A DNA stretch of 64,000 nt from Natronoarchaeum mannanilyticum (lineage in GTDB: Archaea; Halobacteriota; Halobacteria; Halobacteriales; Natronoarchaeaceae): NCBI RefSeq assembly GCF_039522665.1, contig NZ_BAAADV010000007.1:1-64000 (forward strand), in the 5' to 3' direction. Below the pieces are notes generated by a model. The model had not been told where the DNA came from, did no database searches, and worked only from the letters and a program-made list of their open reading frames with translations. The translations under genes were made by a program, and so were the position numbers. The first letter of the stretch is position 1; each line of letters starts with the position of its first letter. Positions 16,010-25,144 of the stretch are shown piece after piece.

Positions 16010-18148
16010 TCAGGCCTCGGGCGCGAGGTCCTCGGCCCACTCCAGAGCTTCCTCGACGTCGTGGACCGGCGGCGAGCAGGTAAAGGAGCGACAGGCGTAC
16101 AGCGTCGGTCGGTCGTCGACGTGCTCGCGGTCGGCCCAGATCGGCGGGGCGTCCGCGAGGTCGAGCCGTTCGAGCCACTCGTCGAGCTCGTCGTCGGTCG
16201 CCGGTCGGGGTGCCATCAGCCGGTCGGGGAGATACGACCCGGCGAGCCGCTCGCGCCACTCCTCGGGGAACTGCTCGCCGGCGGCCGTCAGCTCCAGCGA
16301 CCCGGTTTCGAGCCGGTCGGCGCAGAGCACGAGCGACGTGTACTCCATCGGGCCCGACGTCGCGCGCTGGCCGTGAGTCTCGACGACGGTCTCGGCGATC
16401 TCGCCGAACCGGTCGTGGCCGACGAAGTGATCGAGCGAGAGCAGCGCGTCGACGGCCACGCCGAGGCTCGACGGCGTCGACTGGTCGCGCAGTTCCTGCG
16501 GGCGCGTCACGAGCGACTCGCCGCTCGCGGGCGTGTAGTATATCGTCCCCTCGTCGGCGTCCCAGAACTCTCGCTCGATCGCCCGCGCCAGGTCGAGCGC
16601 GAACGCGAGGTGGTCGACCTCGCCGGTGGTCTGGTAGAGGTCGAACGCGCCCCGCGCGAGGAACGCGTAGTCCTCCAGGTAGCCCTCGACTTTGACGTCG
16701 CCGTCCTTAAATCGGCGCGAAAGCCGCTCTTCGTCGGCGTCCCACAGCTTCTCGCGGACGAACGCCAGCGCGTCCTCGGCCACCGACGACCACCGCTCGT
16801 CGAGCACGAACCCGCCCTCCGCGAGCGCCGAGATCATGAGCCCGTTCCACCCCGCCAGAACCTTCTCGTCGCGGCGCGGGCGGACGCGCTTCTCGCGAGC
16901 CTCGTAGAGCTGCTCGCGGGCGCGCTCCAGCCGGTCGCGGACCTCGCTCTCCGCGAGGTCGTGTTCCTCGGCCAGCGAGTCGACGCTCTGGGAGAGGGTG
17001 AGGATCGTCCGTCGCCCCTCGAAGTTGCCCGAGTCGGTGACGCCGAACCGGTCGATCGCCAGCTCTGCGAGCTCGTCGTCGAGCGCCTCGCGCACCTCGT
17101 CGGGCGTCCAGACGTAGAACTTCCCCTCCTCGCCCTCGCTCTGGGCGTCGAGCGTGCTGTAGAACCCGCCGTGATCGCGCCCGCCGACGCCGTCGGGGTG
17201 CGTGAGCTCGTTCCTGACGAACTCGAACGTTTCCTCGGCGACGCGGGCGTAGCGCTCCTCGCCGGTGGCCTGGTAGCCCGCGAGGTACGCCCGCGGGAGC
17301 TCGGCGTTGTCGTACAGCATCTTCTCGAAGTGCGGCGTGATCCACTCGCGGTCGGTCGCGTACCGGTGGAACCCGCCGCCGACGTGGTCGTACATCCCCC
17401 GATCGGCCATCGCGTCGAGCGTCTCGCGGGCGACCTCTCGGTAGGCGTCCTCGCCGGTCCGGTCGTAGGCGCTCAGGAGCAGGTGGATCCGAGAGGGATG
17501 GGGGAACTTCGGGCCGTCCGAGCCGAACCCGCCGTGCTCGCGGTCGGCCGCTCTGACGGCGGTGTCGGCCGCGTCCGTCAGGACGCCCTCCTCGGGCCGT
17601 TCGCCGGGCTGGTCGGGCGTGTCCTCCAGCTGGCCCTTCGCGGCCTGGGTCCACTGCTCGGCGCGATTCTCCATCTCGTCGCGGTCCTCGCTCTCCCAGG
17701 AGTTCGCGATGTTGTCCAGCAAGTTGCCGAAACCCGGCATCCCGCGTTTCTCCTCTTTCGGGAAGTAGGTGCCAATGTAGAACGGCTTCCCCTCGGGCGT
17801 GAGCCACGCCGAGAGCGGCCACCCGCCCCGCCCGCTGACGAGCTGGCAGACGGTCTGGTACACCGAGTCCAGGTCCGGGCGCTCCTCGCGGTCGACCTTG
17901 ATCGGGACGAAGTTCTCGTTGAGCGTCTCGGCGACCGACTCGTCCTCGAAGCTCTCCTCCTCCATGACGTGACACCAGTGGCACGCCGAGTAACCGACCG
18001 ACAGGAAGATCGGGACGTCGCGCTCGCGGGCGGCCTCGAGAGCCTGTTCGTCCCAGGGCTGCCAGTTGACCGGGTTGTCGGCGTGCTGCCGGAGGTACGG
18101 GCTCTCCTCCTCGTCGAGCCGGTTGCGATCGGTGGGGGCGTCACTCAT
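16010..18148 (-). CDS. DUF255 thioredoxin-domain protein (YyaL/SPATA20 family)
   Basis: A 712-residue cytoplasmic protein. Residues 1-165 are the DUF255 thioredoxin fold (NRLDEEESPYLRQHADNPVNW) with the redox-like motif CHWC at residues 56-59. The remaining 550 residues are an alpha/alpha six-barrel related to N-acylglucosamine 2-epimerases and glucanases, with GGWPLSAWLTPEGKPF, GGFHRYATDREW and FEKMLYDNA as family marks. The family occurs in all domains of life and its substrate is not known with confidence. It converges on the AI-2E gene and follows thyA-folA on the same strand across a 200-base spacer with hairpins. Confidence 0.92.
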   Translation of the reverse strand: MSDAPTDRNRLDEEESPYLRQHADNPVNWQPWDEQALEAARERDVPIFLSVGYSACHWCHVMEEESFEDESVAETLNENFVPIKVDREERPDLDSVYQTVCQLVSGRGGWPLSAWLTPEGKPFYIGTYFPKEEKRGMPGFGNLLDNIANSWESEDRDEMENRAEQWTQAAKGQLEDTPDQPGERPEEGVLTDAADTAVRAADREHGGFGSDGPKFPHPSRIHLLLSAYDRTGEDAYREVARETLDAMADRGMYDHVGGGFHRYATDREWITPHFEKMLYDNAELPRAYLAGYQATGEERYARVAEETFEFVRNELTHPDGVGGRDHGGFYSTLDAQSEGEEGKFYVWTPDEVREALDDELAELAIDRFGVTDSGNFEGRRTILTLSQSVDSLAEEHDLAESEVRDRLERAREQLYEAREKRVRPRRDEKVLAGWNGLMISALAEGGFVLDERWSSVAEDALAFVREKLWDADEERLSRRFKDGDVKVEGYLEDYAFLARGAFDLYQTTGEVDHLAFALDLARAIEREFWDADEGTIYYTPASGESLVTRPQELRDQSTPSSLGVAVDALLSLDHFVGHDRFGEIAETVVETHGQRATSGPMEYTSLVLCADRLETGSLELTAAGEQFPEEWRERLAGSYLPDRLMAPRPATDDELDEWLERLDLADAPPIWADREHVDDRPTLYACRSFTCSPPVHDVEEALEWAEDLAPEA

Positions 18149-18248
18149 GGCTCGACGTACGGCCGTTGGCCGTAAAAGACCGTCCTCATCGGAAGAACGC
18201 GGTCCGCGGGACGCCGCCTTCTCCGCGGCGTCCGGGCGTCCTGCAGCG

Positions 18249-18327
18249 GCCCCGTACGGGGCTGCTACCGCAGCGGCGTCTCGACGCCGATGCGGAGACG
18301 TTGCATTCGCCGCGGCGTCGAGACGCC
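18249..18327. repeat. GC-rich hairpins between folA and the DUF255 gene
   Basis: A perfect 14-base palindrome GCCCCGTACGGGGC spans 18249-18262. Just beyond it, GGCGTCTCGACGCC at 18275-18288 is repeated as its exact reverse complement at 18314-18327, and each arm is itself nearly palindromic. They sit downstream of the folA stop (18349) and upstream of the DUF255 start (18148), so termination of the thyA-folA transcript is the simplest reading. Confidence 0.6.
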
Positions 18328-18348
18328 ACCGCCGCGGCGATCCACCGC

Positions 18349-18876
18349 TCAGTCGACGAACTCCGCAGTGACGTCGCCGTCGCGTGCGTACTCGACGAAC
18401 GCGAAGCCCTCGCGCTCGTCGCGAGCGAGTTCTGCCCAGATCTCGCGATCCCAGTCCGGGAAGTACGTGTCGCCGTCGTAGCGGTCGTGGACTTCAGTCA
18501 GCAGCAGTCGATCGGCGTCGGGCAGGAACTGTTCGTACACCGTCGCGCCGCCGATCACGAAGGTGCGGCCGTCCTCGCCGGCCTCGCCGTCAACCTGCTC
18601 CTCCGCCGCGGCGATCGCGGCGCCCGGCCCGTCGACGACGAGCACGTCCTCGGGCGCGTCGACGCCGCTCCGGCTGAGCACGACGTTCGTCCGGTCGGGC
18701 AGCGGGCCGCCGAGGTCGGCGGCGATGCTCTCGTAGGTCACCCGGCCCATGATCACCGGATGGCCCGTCGTCGCGCGCTTGAAGTGGGCCAGATCCTCCG
18801 GGATGTGCCAGGGCATCTCGCCGTCGACGCCGATGACGCCGTTCTCCGCGACCGCCGCGATGACGACCAGCTCCAT
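18349..18876 (-). CDS. folA: dihydrofolate reductase
   Basis: Reduces dihydrofolate to tetrahydrofolate with NADPH, regenerating the cofactor oxidised by thymidylate synthase. The 175-residue protein shows the standard order: VVIAAVAENGVIGVDGEMPWHIPEDLAHFK, the GHPVIMGRVTYESI nucleotide loop, DRTNVVLSR and the FVIGGATVYEQFL motif. The usual catalytic acid is Glu or Asp in the PEDLAHFK helix, present here. The ATG abuts the thyA stop without a gap (TAGATG), so the pair is one operon. A few extra acidic residues follow the GGATVY strand, as expected for a halophilic version. Confidence 0.95.
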   Translation of the reverse strand: MELVVIAAVAENGVIGVDGEMPWHIPEDLAHFKRATTGHPVIMGRVTYESIAADLGGPLPDRTNVVLSRSGVDAPEDVLVVDGPGAAIAAAEEQVDGEAGEDGRTFVIGGATVYEQFLPDADRLLLTEVHDRYDGDTYFPDWDREIWAELARDEREGFAFVEYARDGDVTAEFVD

Positions 18877-19866
18877 CTACTCGGCCACCTTGAACGAGAT
18901 GCCGGGGTGGGCGTCGTAGTCCCGTAGTTCGACGTCCTCGTACGCGAGCTCGTCCAGCGGCTTGTCGGCCACGCGGATCTCCGGGCGGTCGAGCGGCTCG
19001 CGGGCGAGCTGTTCGAGCAGGCCCGGCACGTGGTCGTACCCCTCGCCCTCGGGCGTCTGGGTTTCGAGCCAGGACTTCACGTCGCGGTACTCCTCGTCAG
19101 ACTCGACGCCGGCGAGGCGCTCCTGCAGCGCAGAGAGATTCTCCTCGTACCACGCTCCACGGTCGCCCTTGCCGCAGTAGACGTGCGAGTCGACGACGGT
19201 GTGGGCGAACTTGCCGACCTCGAAGTCGGTGCGCTGGGCGATCGCGGTCGCCAGCAGCGAGTACGCCGCGACGTTGAACGGAACCCCGAGCGCGATGTCG
19301 CCCGAGCGCTGCGTGAGGTGGACGTTCAGGCGGTCGCCCTGCACGTTGAACACGAAGGAGTAGTGGCACGGCGGTAGCGTCGAGACGGCGGCGTTCGCGG
19401 GGTGCCACGCGTTAACGACGATCCGGCGCGATCGGGGGTTCTCCCGCAACTGGTCGAGCGCGTACTGAATCTGGTCGAACGTCCGTTCGTCCTCGTTGAC
19501 CCAGCGGTGGTCCTCGTCGGGCCACGTCTCGCCGTCGAGCCCATCCTCGGGATAGGGGAATCGCCGCCAGAAGCGGCCGTAGGCGGTGTCGAGGCGCCCC
19601 TCGTCGTCGGCCCACGCGTCCCAGATGCCGGTCTCCTCGCGGAGCGAGCGGATGTGCTCCTCGCCCGAGAGGTACCAGAGGAACTCGTGGATCAGCGAGT
19701 TCCACCGGTAGCCGTCCATCTGCTTGGTCGTCAGGAGCGGAAAGCCCTCCTGCAGGTCGACCTCGTAGTGGCGGCTGAACGCCGAGACGGTGTCGACGCC
19801 CGTCCGGTTGGGCTTGTACGCGCCCTCCGAGAGGACGGAGTCGACGAGATCCAGATACTCCTGCAT
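18877..19866 (-). CDS. thyA: thymidylate synthase, ThyA type
   Basis: Converts dUMP to dTMP using methylene-tetrahydrofolate, which is oxidised to dihydrofolate and recycled by the adjacent folA product. The 329-residue protein has the phosphate-binding Arg of NRTGVDT, LLTTKQMDGYRWNSLIHEFLWYL, the catalytic Cys in LPPCHYSF (about residue 167), the substrate-binding QRSGDIALGVPFN and the HVYCG loop. It is longer than E. coli ThyA because of insertions between residues 80-130 and near 250-290. The stop is followed immediately by the folA ATG. Many haloarchaea use flavin-dependent ThyX instead, so ThyA-FolA is informative for folate physiology. Confidence 0.96.
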   Translation of the reverse strand: MQEYLDLVDSVLSEGAYKPNRTGVDTVSAFSRHYEVDLQEGFPLLTTKQMDGYRWNSLIHEFLWYLSGEEHIRSLREETGIWDAWADDEGRLDTAYGRFWRRFPYPEDGLDGETWPDEDHRWVNEDERTFDQIQYALDQLRENPRSRRIVVNAWHPANAAVSTLPPCHYSFVFNVQGDRLNVHLTQRSGDIALGVPFNVAAYSLLATAIAQRTDFEVGKFAHTVVDSHVYCGKGDRGAWYEENLSALQERLAGVESDEEYRDVKSWLETQTPEGEGYDHVPGLLEQLAREPLDRPEIRVADKPLDELAYEDVELRDYDAHPGISFKVAE

Positions 19867-19974
19867 GAGCGACTAGGTGCCGGCGGAGTATGAAGGGCGT
19901 TCCGGTCCGCGCCGATCGCGGGACACCGCGCCGCGTCGAGGCGCGGGAATGACGCCGTAGCGGCCGATCAGACG

Positions 19975-21489
19975 TCAGGCCGTCGGCGGGCGCTCGCGTT
20001 CGAACCGCTCTTTCAGCGCCACGGTGACGCCGTTGGTCCAGCCGAACCCGTCCTGCAAGGGGTACTCGCCGCCGCCGGCGCGTAGCGAGGTGTCCTGTAC
20101 GTTGTACTTCTCGACGAGTTTCCCGGTCCGCTCGAACACGTCGTCGACCAGCCGGATCCACCGGGTCGCGATCTCGCGAGCGAGGTCGTCGTGGCCGTAC
20201 CGCTCCAGCCCGATCACGGCGAGCCAGTGGAGCGGCGCCCAACCGTTCGGCGCGTCCCACTGCTGGCCGGTCTCGGTCAGCGTCGTCACGAGCCCGCCCT
20301 CGCGGAGGAACTTCGATTCGAGCGCGTCGGCGACCGCGGCGGCCTGCTCGTCGTCGGCGAGGCCGAAAAAGAGCGGCGAGACGGCGGCGAGCGTCCACTC
20401 GTCCGAACGCTGCCGGCCTTGAACGTCGTAATCGAAGTAGAACCCCGCGTCAGCGTCCCAGCAGTACTCCTCGATCGTCTCGGCCCTGTCCTCGGCGGCG
20501 CGCGCGTAGCGCTCCGCGGCGTCGGCGTCGCCCGCGGCGTCCGACCACCGCGCGAGCGACCGCTCGACGCCGTACAGCGTCGCGTTCAGATCGACGGGAA
20601 CGAGTTCGGTGGTGCGGATCGACGCCAGGTCGTCGCCGCGACACCACCGGCCGCTGAAGTCCCAGCCGGACTCGCAGGCGGCCCGCAGATTTCGGTAGAG
20701 ATCGGCGGCGTCCCGCTCGGACGCCCGCTCGGCGAGCGCGACGTCCTCCCGGTAGGACTCGGGGCGCGGCGTCGCCGCGTCGTCCCAGTAGCGGTTGAGC
20801 GTTCCCTCAGGGAGGTTCACGACGCGTCGGGACGACGCCGGAGCGTCGGTCAGCGACTCGCGCCCGTCCATCCAGAACTCGTACTCCCGTTCGAGCTGCG
20901 GCAGGTAGGGTTCGACGGCGTCGAAGCCCCGCTCGCGTTCGAGTACCTCCAGTAGTGAGATGAACATCGGCGGCTGGGAGCGCGTGCGGTAGTACTCGCG
21001 GTTGGCGTTCGGAACACGTCCGTACTCCGAGAGCAACCACGCGAAGTTCTCGACGAGATTCTCGATGCGATCGACCTCGTCGCAGGCGGCCAGCCCTTCG
21101 GCGGTAAAGTAACTGTCCCAGTAGTACAGTTCGCGGAACCGGCCGCCGGGCGTGACGTACGGCTCGGGAACGCGGATCAGCGACCCGCGATCGGCGGCGA
21201 TCGAGGCGGGTTCGACGACCAGGAGCGGCCAGAGCTGTCGGACGTGTTCCTCGACCGTGTCGGCGTTCGTCGGGACGCCGGACGCCGCGGTCTGTGGAAG
21301 CCTGAAGTGCTCCTCGACGAACGAGCGGAGGTCGAACTCGGGGGCGCCGCGCCGCGACTCGAACCGGCGGCGGATTTCGTCGGGATCCGTCCGGGGAACG
21401 CTGTCGACGAACGTCTTCGAGTCCTCGAACACGCCGCCGCGTTGCACCGCCTCGAAGAGGGCGCCGTCGAGGTGAGCGGGTACATCCAT
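19975..21489 (-). CDS. trehalase, glycoside hydrolase family 37
   Basis: Predicted to hydrolyse trehalose to two glucose molecules. The 504-residue protein carries both classical GH37 signatures: PGGRFRELYYWDSY at residues 114-127 and QWDAPNGWAP near residue 400. The catalytic acid region ESGWDFSGRW is also present around 265-274. There is no signal peptide, so it acts in the cytoplasm. No trehalose synthesis or uptake genes lie beside it; neighbours are thyA (same strand) and purD (divergent). In haloarchaea trehalose is an osmolyte in some species, so the enzyme may recycle it after dilution stress (inference). Confidence 0.92.
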   Translation of the reverse strand: MDVPAHLDGALFEAVQRGGVFEDSKTFVDSVPRTDPDEIRRRFESRRGAPEFDLRSFVEEHFRLPQTAASGVPTNADTVEEHVRQLWPLLVVEPASIAADRGSLIRVPEPYVTPGGRFRELYYWDSYFTAEGLAACDEVDRIENLVENFAWLLSEYGRVPNANREYYRTRSQPPMFISLLEVLERERGFDAVEPYLPQLEREYEFWMDGRESLTDAPASSRRVVNLPEGTLNRYWDDAATPRPESYREDVALAERASERDAADLYRNLRAACESGWDFSGRWCRGDDLASIRTTELVPVDLNATLYGVERSLARWSDAAGDADAAERYARAAEDRAETIEEYCWDADAGFYFDYDVQGRQRSDEWTLAAVSPLFFGLADDEQAAAVADALESKFLREGGLVTTLTETGQQWDAPNGWAPLHWLAVIGLERYGHDDLAREIATRWIRLVDDVFERTGKLVEKYNVQDTSLRAGGGEYPLQDGFGWTNGVTVALKERFERERPPTA

Positions 21490-21664
21490 CGTTCGGTATA
21501 GTTGCGGGATGGTAGTTCATACTTTCGGCTGGTTACCAACACCTGTTGTAAACGCTTGCCTCTGCTCGATGGCGGCGGCGACCGCGGTTCGAACCGCACG
21601 ATCGTGTGCACTCCTCGCCGGTGAAACAGCAACCTTTACACTACCGTGCGCACCGATTTCGGGT

Positions 21665-22954
21665 ATGACAGAGACCGTACTGCTGGTCGGCGGCGGCGGC
21701 CGAGAGCACGCGATCGCGCGCGCACTGGCCGAGTCCGATGCGACCCTGTACGCCTGTGCGGGCAACAGGAATCCCGGCATCGCAGAGATCGCCGCGAGCG
21801 TCGAGACCCTCGACACGACCGATCCCGAGGCGGTCGTCGAGTACGCCGAGTCGGTCGACGCCACGCTCGCCGTTGTCGGCCCGGAGGCGCCGCTGGCCGC
21901 GGGCGTCGCGGACGCGCTCGACGACGCCGGCGTCTACGCCTTTGGTCCCAGACAGGAGGAAGCCCGCATCGAGACGGACAAGTCGTTTCAGCGGGAGTTC
22001 ATGGCCGAGCACGACGTCTCGGGCTGTCCCGACTTCGAGGTGTTCGAGGACGCCGAGGCCGCCTGCGAGTTCATCGACGAGTACGACGGCGACCTCGCGA
22101 TCAAGCCCGCCGGACTGACCGGGGGTAAGGGCGTCAAGGTAATCGGCGACCAGGTCACCGCCGAGGAGGGCAAGGAGTACATCCGGGAGTCGGGGTACGA
22201 CCGGATCGTCCTGGAGGAGCGACTCGTCGGCGAGGAGTTCACGGTCCAGGGGTTCGTCGCGAACGGCGAACTGCGGATCACGCCGGCCGTCCAGGACCAC
22301 AAGCGCGCCTACGAGGGCGACGAGGGCCCCAACACCGGCGGCATGGGCAGTTACAGCGACGCGTCGTTCCAGCTGCCCTTCATGGACGAGGGCGACTCCG
22401 CCGAGGCCCTGGCGATCATGCGCGAGGTCGTCGACGCGCTCGAGGGGTACAAGGGCGTCCTCTACGGGCAGTTTATGCTCACCGCCGACGGCATCAAGGT
22501 CGTCGAATTCAACGCTCGCTTCGGCGATCCCGAGGCGATGAACACGCTGCCGGTCCTGGAGACGGACTTCCTCGACGTGCTGGTCGCGGCCCGCGAGGGC
22601 GAGACCCTCCCCGAACTCGACTTCGCCGACCAGGCGACGGTCTGCAAGTACGCCGTTCCGGACGGCTACCCGACAGATCCCGACGCCGGAGCGAAAGTCA
22701 CCATCGATGAGGAGAACGCGGGCGACGCGATCCTCTACTACGCCAGCGTGGACGCGCGCGACGACGGCATCTACACGACCACCTCGCGGTCCTACGCCGT
22801 CGTCGGCGTGGCCGACTCGATCGCGGCGGCCGAGGAGATCGCCGAGGGTGCGCTCGAACGCGCGGGCACCGAGGGACTGCGCGTCCGTCACGACATCGGT
22901 ACGGCCGAGCTGGTCCAACGGCGGATCGACCACGTCGACCGGCTCCGGGACTGA
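21665..22954 (+). CDS. purD: phosphoribosylamine-glycine ligase
   Basis: ATP-grasp enzyme of purine synthesis that joins phosphoribosylamine and glycine to give GAR. The 429-residue protein begins TVLLVGGGGREHAIARALA, with VGPEAPLAAG, the ATP-binding IKPAGLTGGKGVKV and the metal-binding VVEFNARFGDPEAM typical of PurD. A CTTTACA element near 21634-21640 is about 27 bases before the ATG at 21665; upstream in-frame codons back to 21509 are not coding in character. No other pur genes are adjacent. Confidence 0.96.
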   Translation: MTETVLLVGGGGREHAIARALAESDATLYACAGNRNPGIAEIAASVETLDTTDPEAVVEYAESVDATLAVVGPEAPLAAGVADALDDAGVYAFGPRQEEARIETDKSFQREFMAEHDVSGCPDFEVFEDAEAACEFIDEYDGDLAIKPAGLTGGKGVKVIGDQVTAEEGKEYIRESGYDRIVLEERLVGEEFTVQGFVANGELRITPAVQDHKRAYEGDEGPNTGGMGSYSDASFQLPFMDEGDSAEALAIMREVVDALEGYKGVLYGQFMLTADGIKVVEFNARFGDPEAMNTLPVLETDFLDVLVAAREGETLPELDFADQATVCKYAVPDGYPTDPDAGAKVTIDEENAGDAILYYASVDARDDGIYTTTSRSYAVVGVADSIAAAEEIAEGALERAGTEGLRVRHDIGTAELVQRRIDHVDRLRD

Positions 22955-23066
22955 CGCGTCACAGTGGTAGGCGACGCATACTTGCATCTTCGTTCCGTTA
23001 ACCGGTTTCTTACTTTTCTATTACTGATTCCATAACTAAGTGACTCCCCGCGGAATAGAGGGGTAG

Positions 23067-24323
23067 ATGAGCAAACCGACGACGTCGGACAGCGGTTCGG
23101 AGCCGACCGCTTCGTCCGAGCAGGCGACGCGGGGGCGCGCCGGGCACTCGACACGGACCACGGGCCGGAGCGACGCGACCGCAAGCGACGGGTACGTGGT
23201 TCGACCGTACCGGCCGTCGGATCGCGAGCAGTTCCTCGAACTGTACGAGACCGTCTTCGGGAAATCCCGGACAGCGGAGTGGTTCTCGTGGCGGTACGGC
23301 GGCCCCTACGCCGACCGGCCCCGGATGTTCGTCGCCGAGCGAAACGGCGAGCTCGTGGGTGCCGAGCCGTTCATCTCGTTTTCGATGCGGGCCGGCGACG
23401 GGACGACGTTGGCGATCCAGCCCGCCGACGCGATGGTCCATCCGGACCACCGGCGGAACGGCCTTCTCACCCGGATGACCGAGCAGGCCCTCGAATACTT
23501 CGGAGGCCGAGAGCCGTCGTTCGTGTTCAACTTCCCCAACGAGGCGGCCAAGGGGGCCTACCTCAAGCTCGGATGGGTCGAGGTCGGCACCGTCGCGACG
23601 GCCTACCGCGTCCACAACCCGTCGACGTTCTTCGAGGCGTTCGGCGGCCGCGGCGACGGCGTCGCGGGCTCGGCCGCCGATGCCGTCGTGGACTCGGCGG
23701 CCGACGCCGGCGCGAGCGCGTTCAACCGCCTCCGCGATGCGGTGGCAGCGACCGACCCGGAGGACGCCGCGTCGTCGATCGGCGTTCGGCGTCACGACGG
23801 CGTCCCGGCCGATCGGCTCGCGTCGCTGTACGAGTCGGCGATCCCGGATCGCATCCACACGCCTCGTACCGAGGCGTTCCTCGACTGGCGCTACGCGAAC
23901 CCGAACTGGGACGTCCGCACGTACACCGCCGAGCGCGACGGCGACCCCGATGCGGCGATCGTGACTGTCGTCGAGCGGAGCGGAGACATGACCTGTCTCA
24001 AGCTGCTCGACGCGTTCCCGCTGGTCGGGCAGAACGACCGATCGGACGCGTTCGACGCGCTCGTCGCGGCGGCGGTGCGCGACCACGCCGACGCCGACGT
24101 CGTGGCCGCCGCCGAGGATACGCTTCCGTCGTCGGCGCTTGACGCCCACGGGTTCTACCGGGACGACCGCCGGCCACTGTCGCTGTTCAGCTCGCTGACC
24201 ACGGTGGTCGCGCGGCCGCTGGAACTCCGCGACCCGTCGTCGTGGACCGTCGGCGACCGCCACCTTCCGGAGCGACGGGACTGGCGGCTGCCGTTCGCCG
24301 AGCAGGACTGCTCGTCGATGTAG
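23067..24323 (+). CDS. GNAT-family N-acetyltransferase
   Basis: A 418-residue acyltransferase. The first 40 residues are a Ser/Thr-rich disordered leader. The GNAT core follows: YVVRPYRPSDREQFLELYETVFG, then ADAMVHPDHRRNGLLTRMTEQAL, which holds the acetyl-CoA pyrophosphate loop (RRNGLL). A second, poorly conserved half contains FLDWRYANPN, an element also seen near residue 70 as WFSWRYGGPY, suggesting an internally duplicated GNAT as in Eis or FemAB-like proteins. It precedes a hexapeptide acyltransferase gene, a combination often met in surface-polysaccharide loci (inference). The target is unknown. Confidence 0.85.
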   Translation: MSKPTTSDSGSEPTASSEQATRGRAGHSTRTTGRSDATASDGYVVRPYRPSDREQFLELYETVFGKSRTAEWFSWRYGGPYADRPRMFVAERNGELVGAEPFISFSMRAGDGTTLAIQPADAMVHPDHRRNGLLTRMTEQALEYFGGREPSFVFNFPNEAAKGAYLKLGWVEVGTVATAYRVHNPSTFFEAFGGRGDGVAGSAADAVVDSAADAGASAFNRLRDAVAATDPEDAASSIGVRRHDGVPADRLASLYESAIPDRIHTPRTEAFLDWRYANPNWDVRTYTAERDGDPDAAIVTVVERSGDMTCLKLLDAFPLVGQNDRSDAFDALVAAAVRDHADADVVAAAEDTLPSSALDAHGFYRDDRRPLSLFSSLTTVVARPLELRDPSSWTVGDRHLPERRDWRLPFAEQDCSSM

Positions 24324-24466
24324 CCGATTCCTCGATGTAGCCGCCGACAGTTCCGCGACGCTCGCTGGTCGGCGTCGTGACGGTCGGCACCCGGAGCGCG
24401 GAATGGCGCGCTCACTACCGCCCTGCGCCGACCCGTTTAAGTATCGAGTTCCCGAACGATCCGGTA

Positions 24467-25009
24467 GTGAGCGACGAACCGCGACACGACCGGCTCGCGC
24501 GCCACGGGACGGCCGGCCCGCTGAACTCGCTGCGCCACTGGCCCGACGCGCGTCACCCGCTCCGGGTGATGCTCAACTACCTCGTGATCGTCGTCTGCCG
24601 CATCTCACCGAGCCTGCGGCTCAAGAGCTGGCTGCTCCGGCGGATCGGCGTCACGGTCGGCGAGGGCGTCTCGTGGGGCCTGGAGTCGACGCCCGACGTG
24701 TTCTGGCCCGACCGGATCACCGTGGAGGACCACGCGATCGTCGGGTACGACGCGACGATTCTGTGCCACGAGTTCCTCCAGGACGAGTACCGGCTGGGCG
24801 ACGTCGTCGTCGGCGAGCGCGCGATGATCGGCGCCGGCGCCGTTGTCCTGCCGGGCGTCGAGATCGGCGCCGGCGCGCAGGTCGCCGCCAACTCGCTGGT
24901 CGCCGAGGACGTCCCGCCCGGCCAGACGGTCGCCGGGGTGCCGGCGCGACCGATCTCGGAAGATCGCGATTCGGCGTCCGGTGGCGGCGATGCTTCGGCG
25001 GGGGACTGA
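24467..25009 (+). CDS. hexapeptide-repeat acyltransferase
   Basis: A 180-residue left-handed beta-helix acyltransferase of the LpxA/WcaF/maltose acetyltransferase group. The hexapeptide repeats run from GVSWGLESTPDVFWPDRITVEDHAIVGY through VVVGERAMIGAGAVVLPGVEIGAGAQVAANSLV, ending with the DVPPGQTVAGVPARPI motif that closes such enzymes. A single hydrophobic helix (LNYLVIVVCRISPSL) precedes the repeats. The GTG at 24467 is 27-28 bases after a TTTAAGTA element at 24436-24443, so the upstream ATG at 24377 is rejected. It ends just before the replication origin. Confidence 0.88.
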   Translation: MSDEPRHDRLARHGTAGPLNSLRHWPDARHPLRVMLNYLVIVVCRISPSLRLKSWLLRRIGVTVGEGVSWGLESTPDVFWPDRITVEDHAIVGYDATILCHEFLQDEYRLGDVVVGERAMIGAGAVVLPGVEIGAGAQVAANSLVAEDVPPGQTVAGVPARPISEDRDSASGGGDASAGD

Positions 25010-25041
25010 TTCGACGCGCGCCGCAACGTCTGCGTGGCCGG

Positions 25042-25069
25042 GACGCCCACCCGTCGTTTCCGCTGTTCT
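25042..25069 (-). repeat. ORB-like box 1
   Basis: On the reverse strand the 20-base core is CAGCGGAAACGACGGGTGGG (25046-25065), close to the archaeal origin recognition box core CAGTGGAAAC followed by a G-string. The flanks AGAA before and CGTC after are shared with other copies. Confidence 0.85.
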
Positions 25070-25100
25070 GGCGGAAGCCAGGCCGGGGAGGGGTCGGGGA

Positions 25101-25126
25101 GACCCACCCGTCGTTTCCGCTGTCCT
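25101..25126 (-). repeat. ORB-like box 2
   Basis: Same orientation as box 1 with an identical 20-base core at 25103-25122. The spacing to box 1 is 57 bases, about five to six helical turns. Confidence 0.85.
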
Positions 25127-25144
25127 CGTCGGCCGTCGGTCGGC

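Noticed and set aside
21509-21664. Upstream in-frame extension of purD.
   Set aside because: The conserved PurD N-terminus begins at the ATG 21665, with a TATA-like element at the right distance inside the supposed extension.
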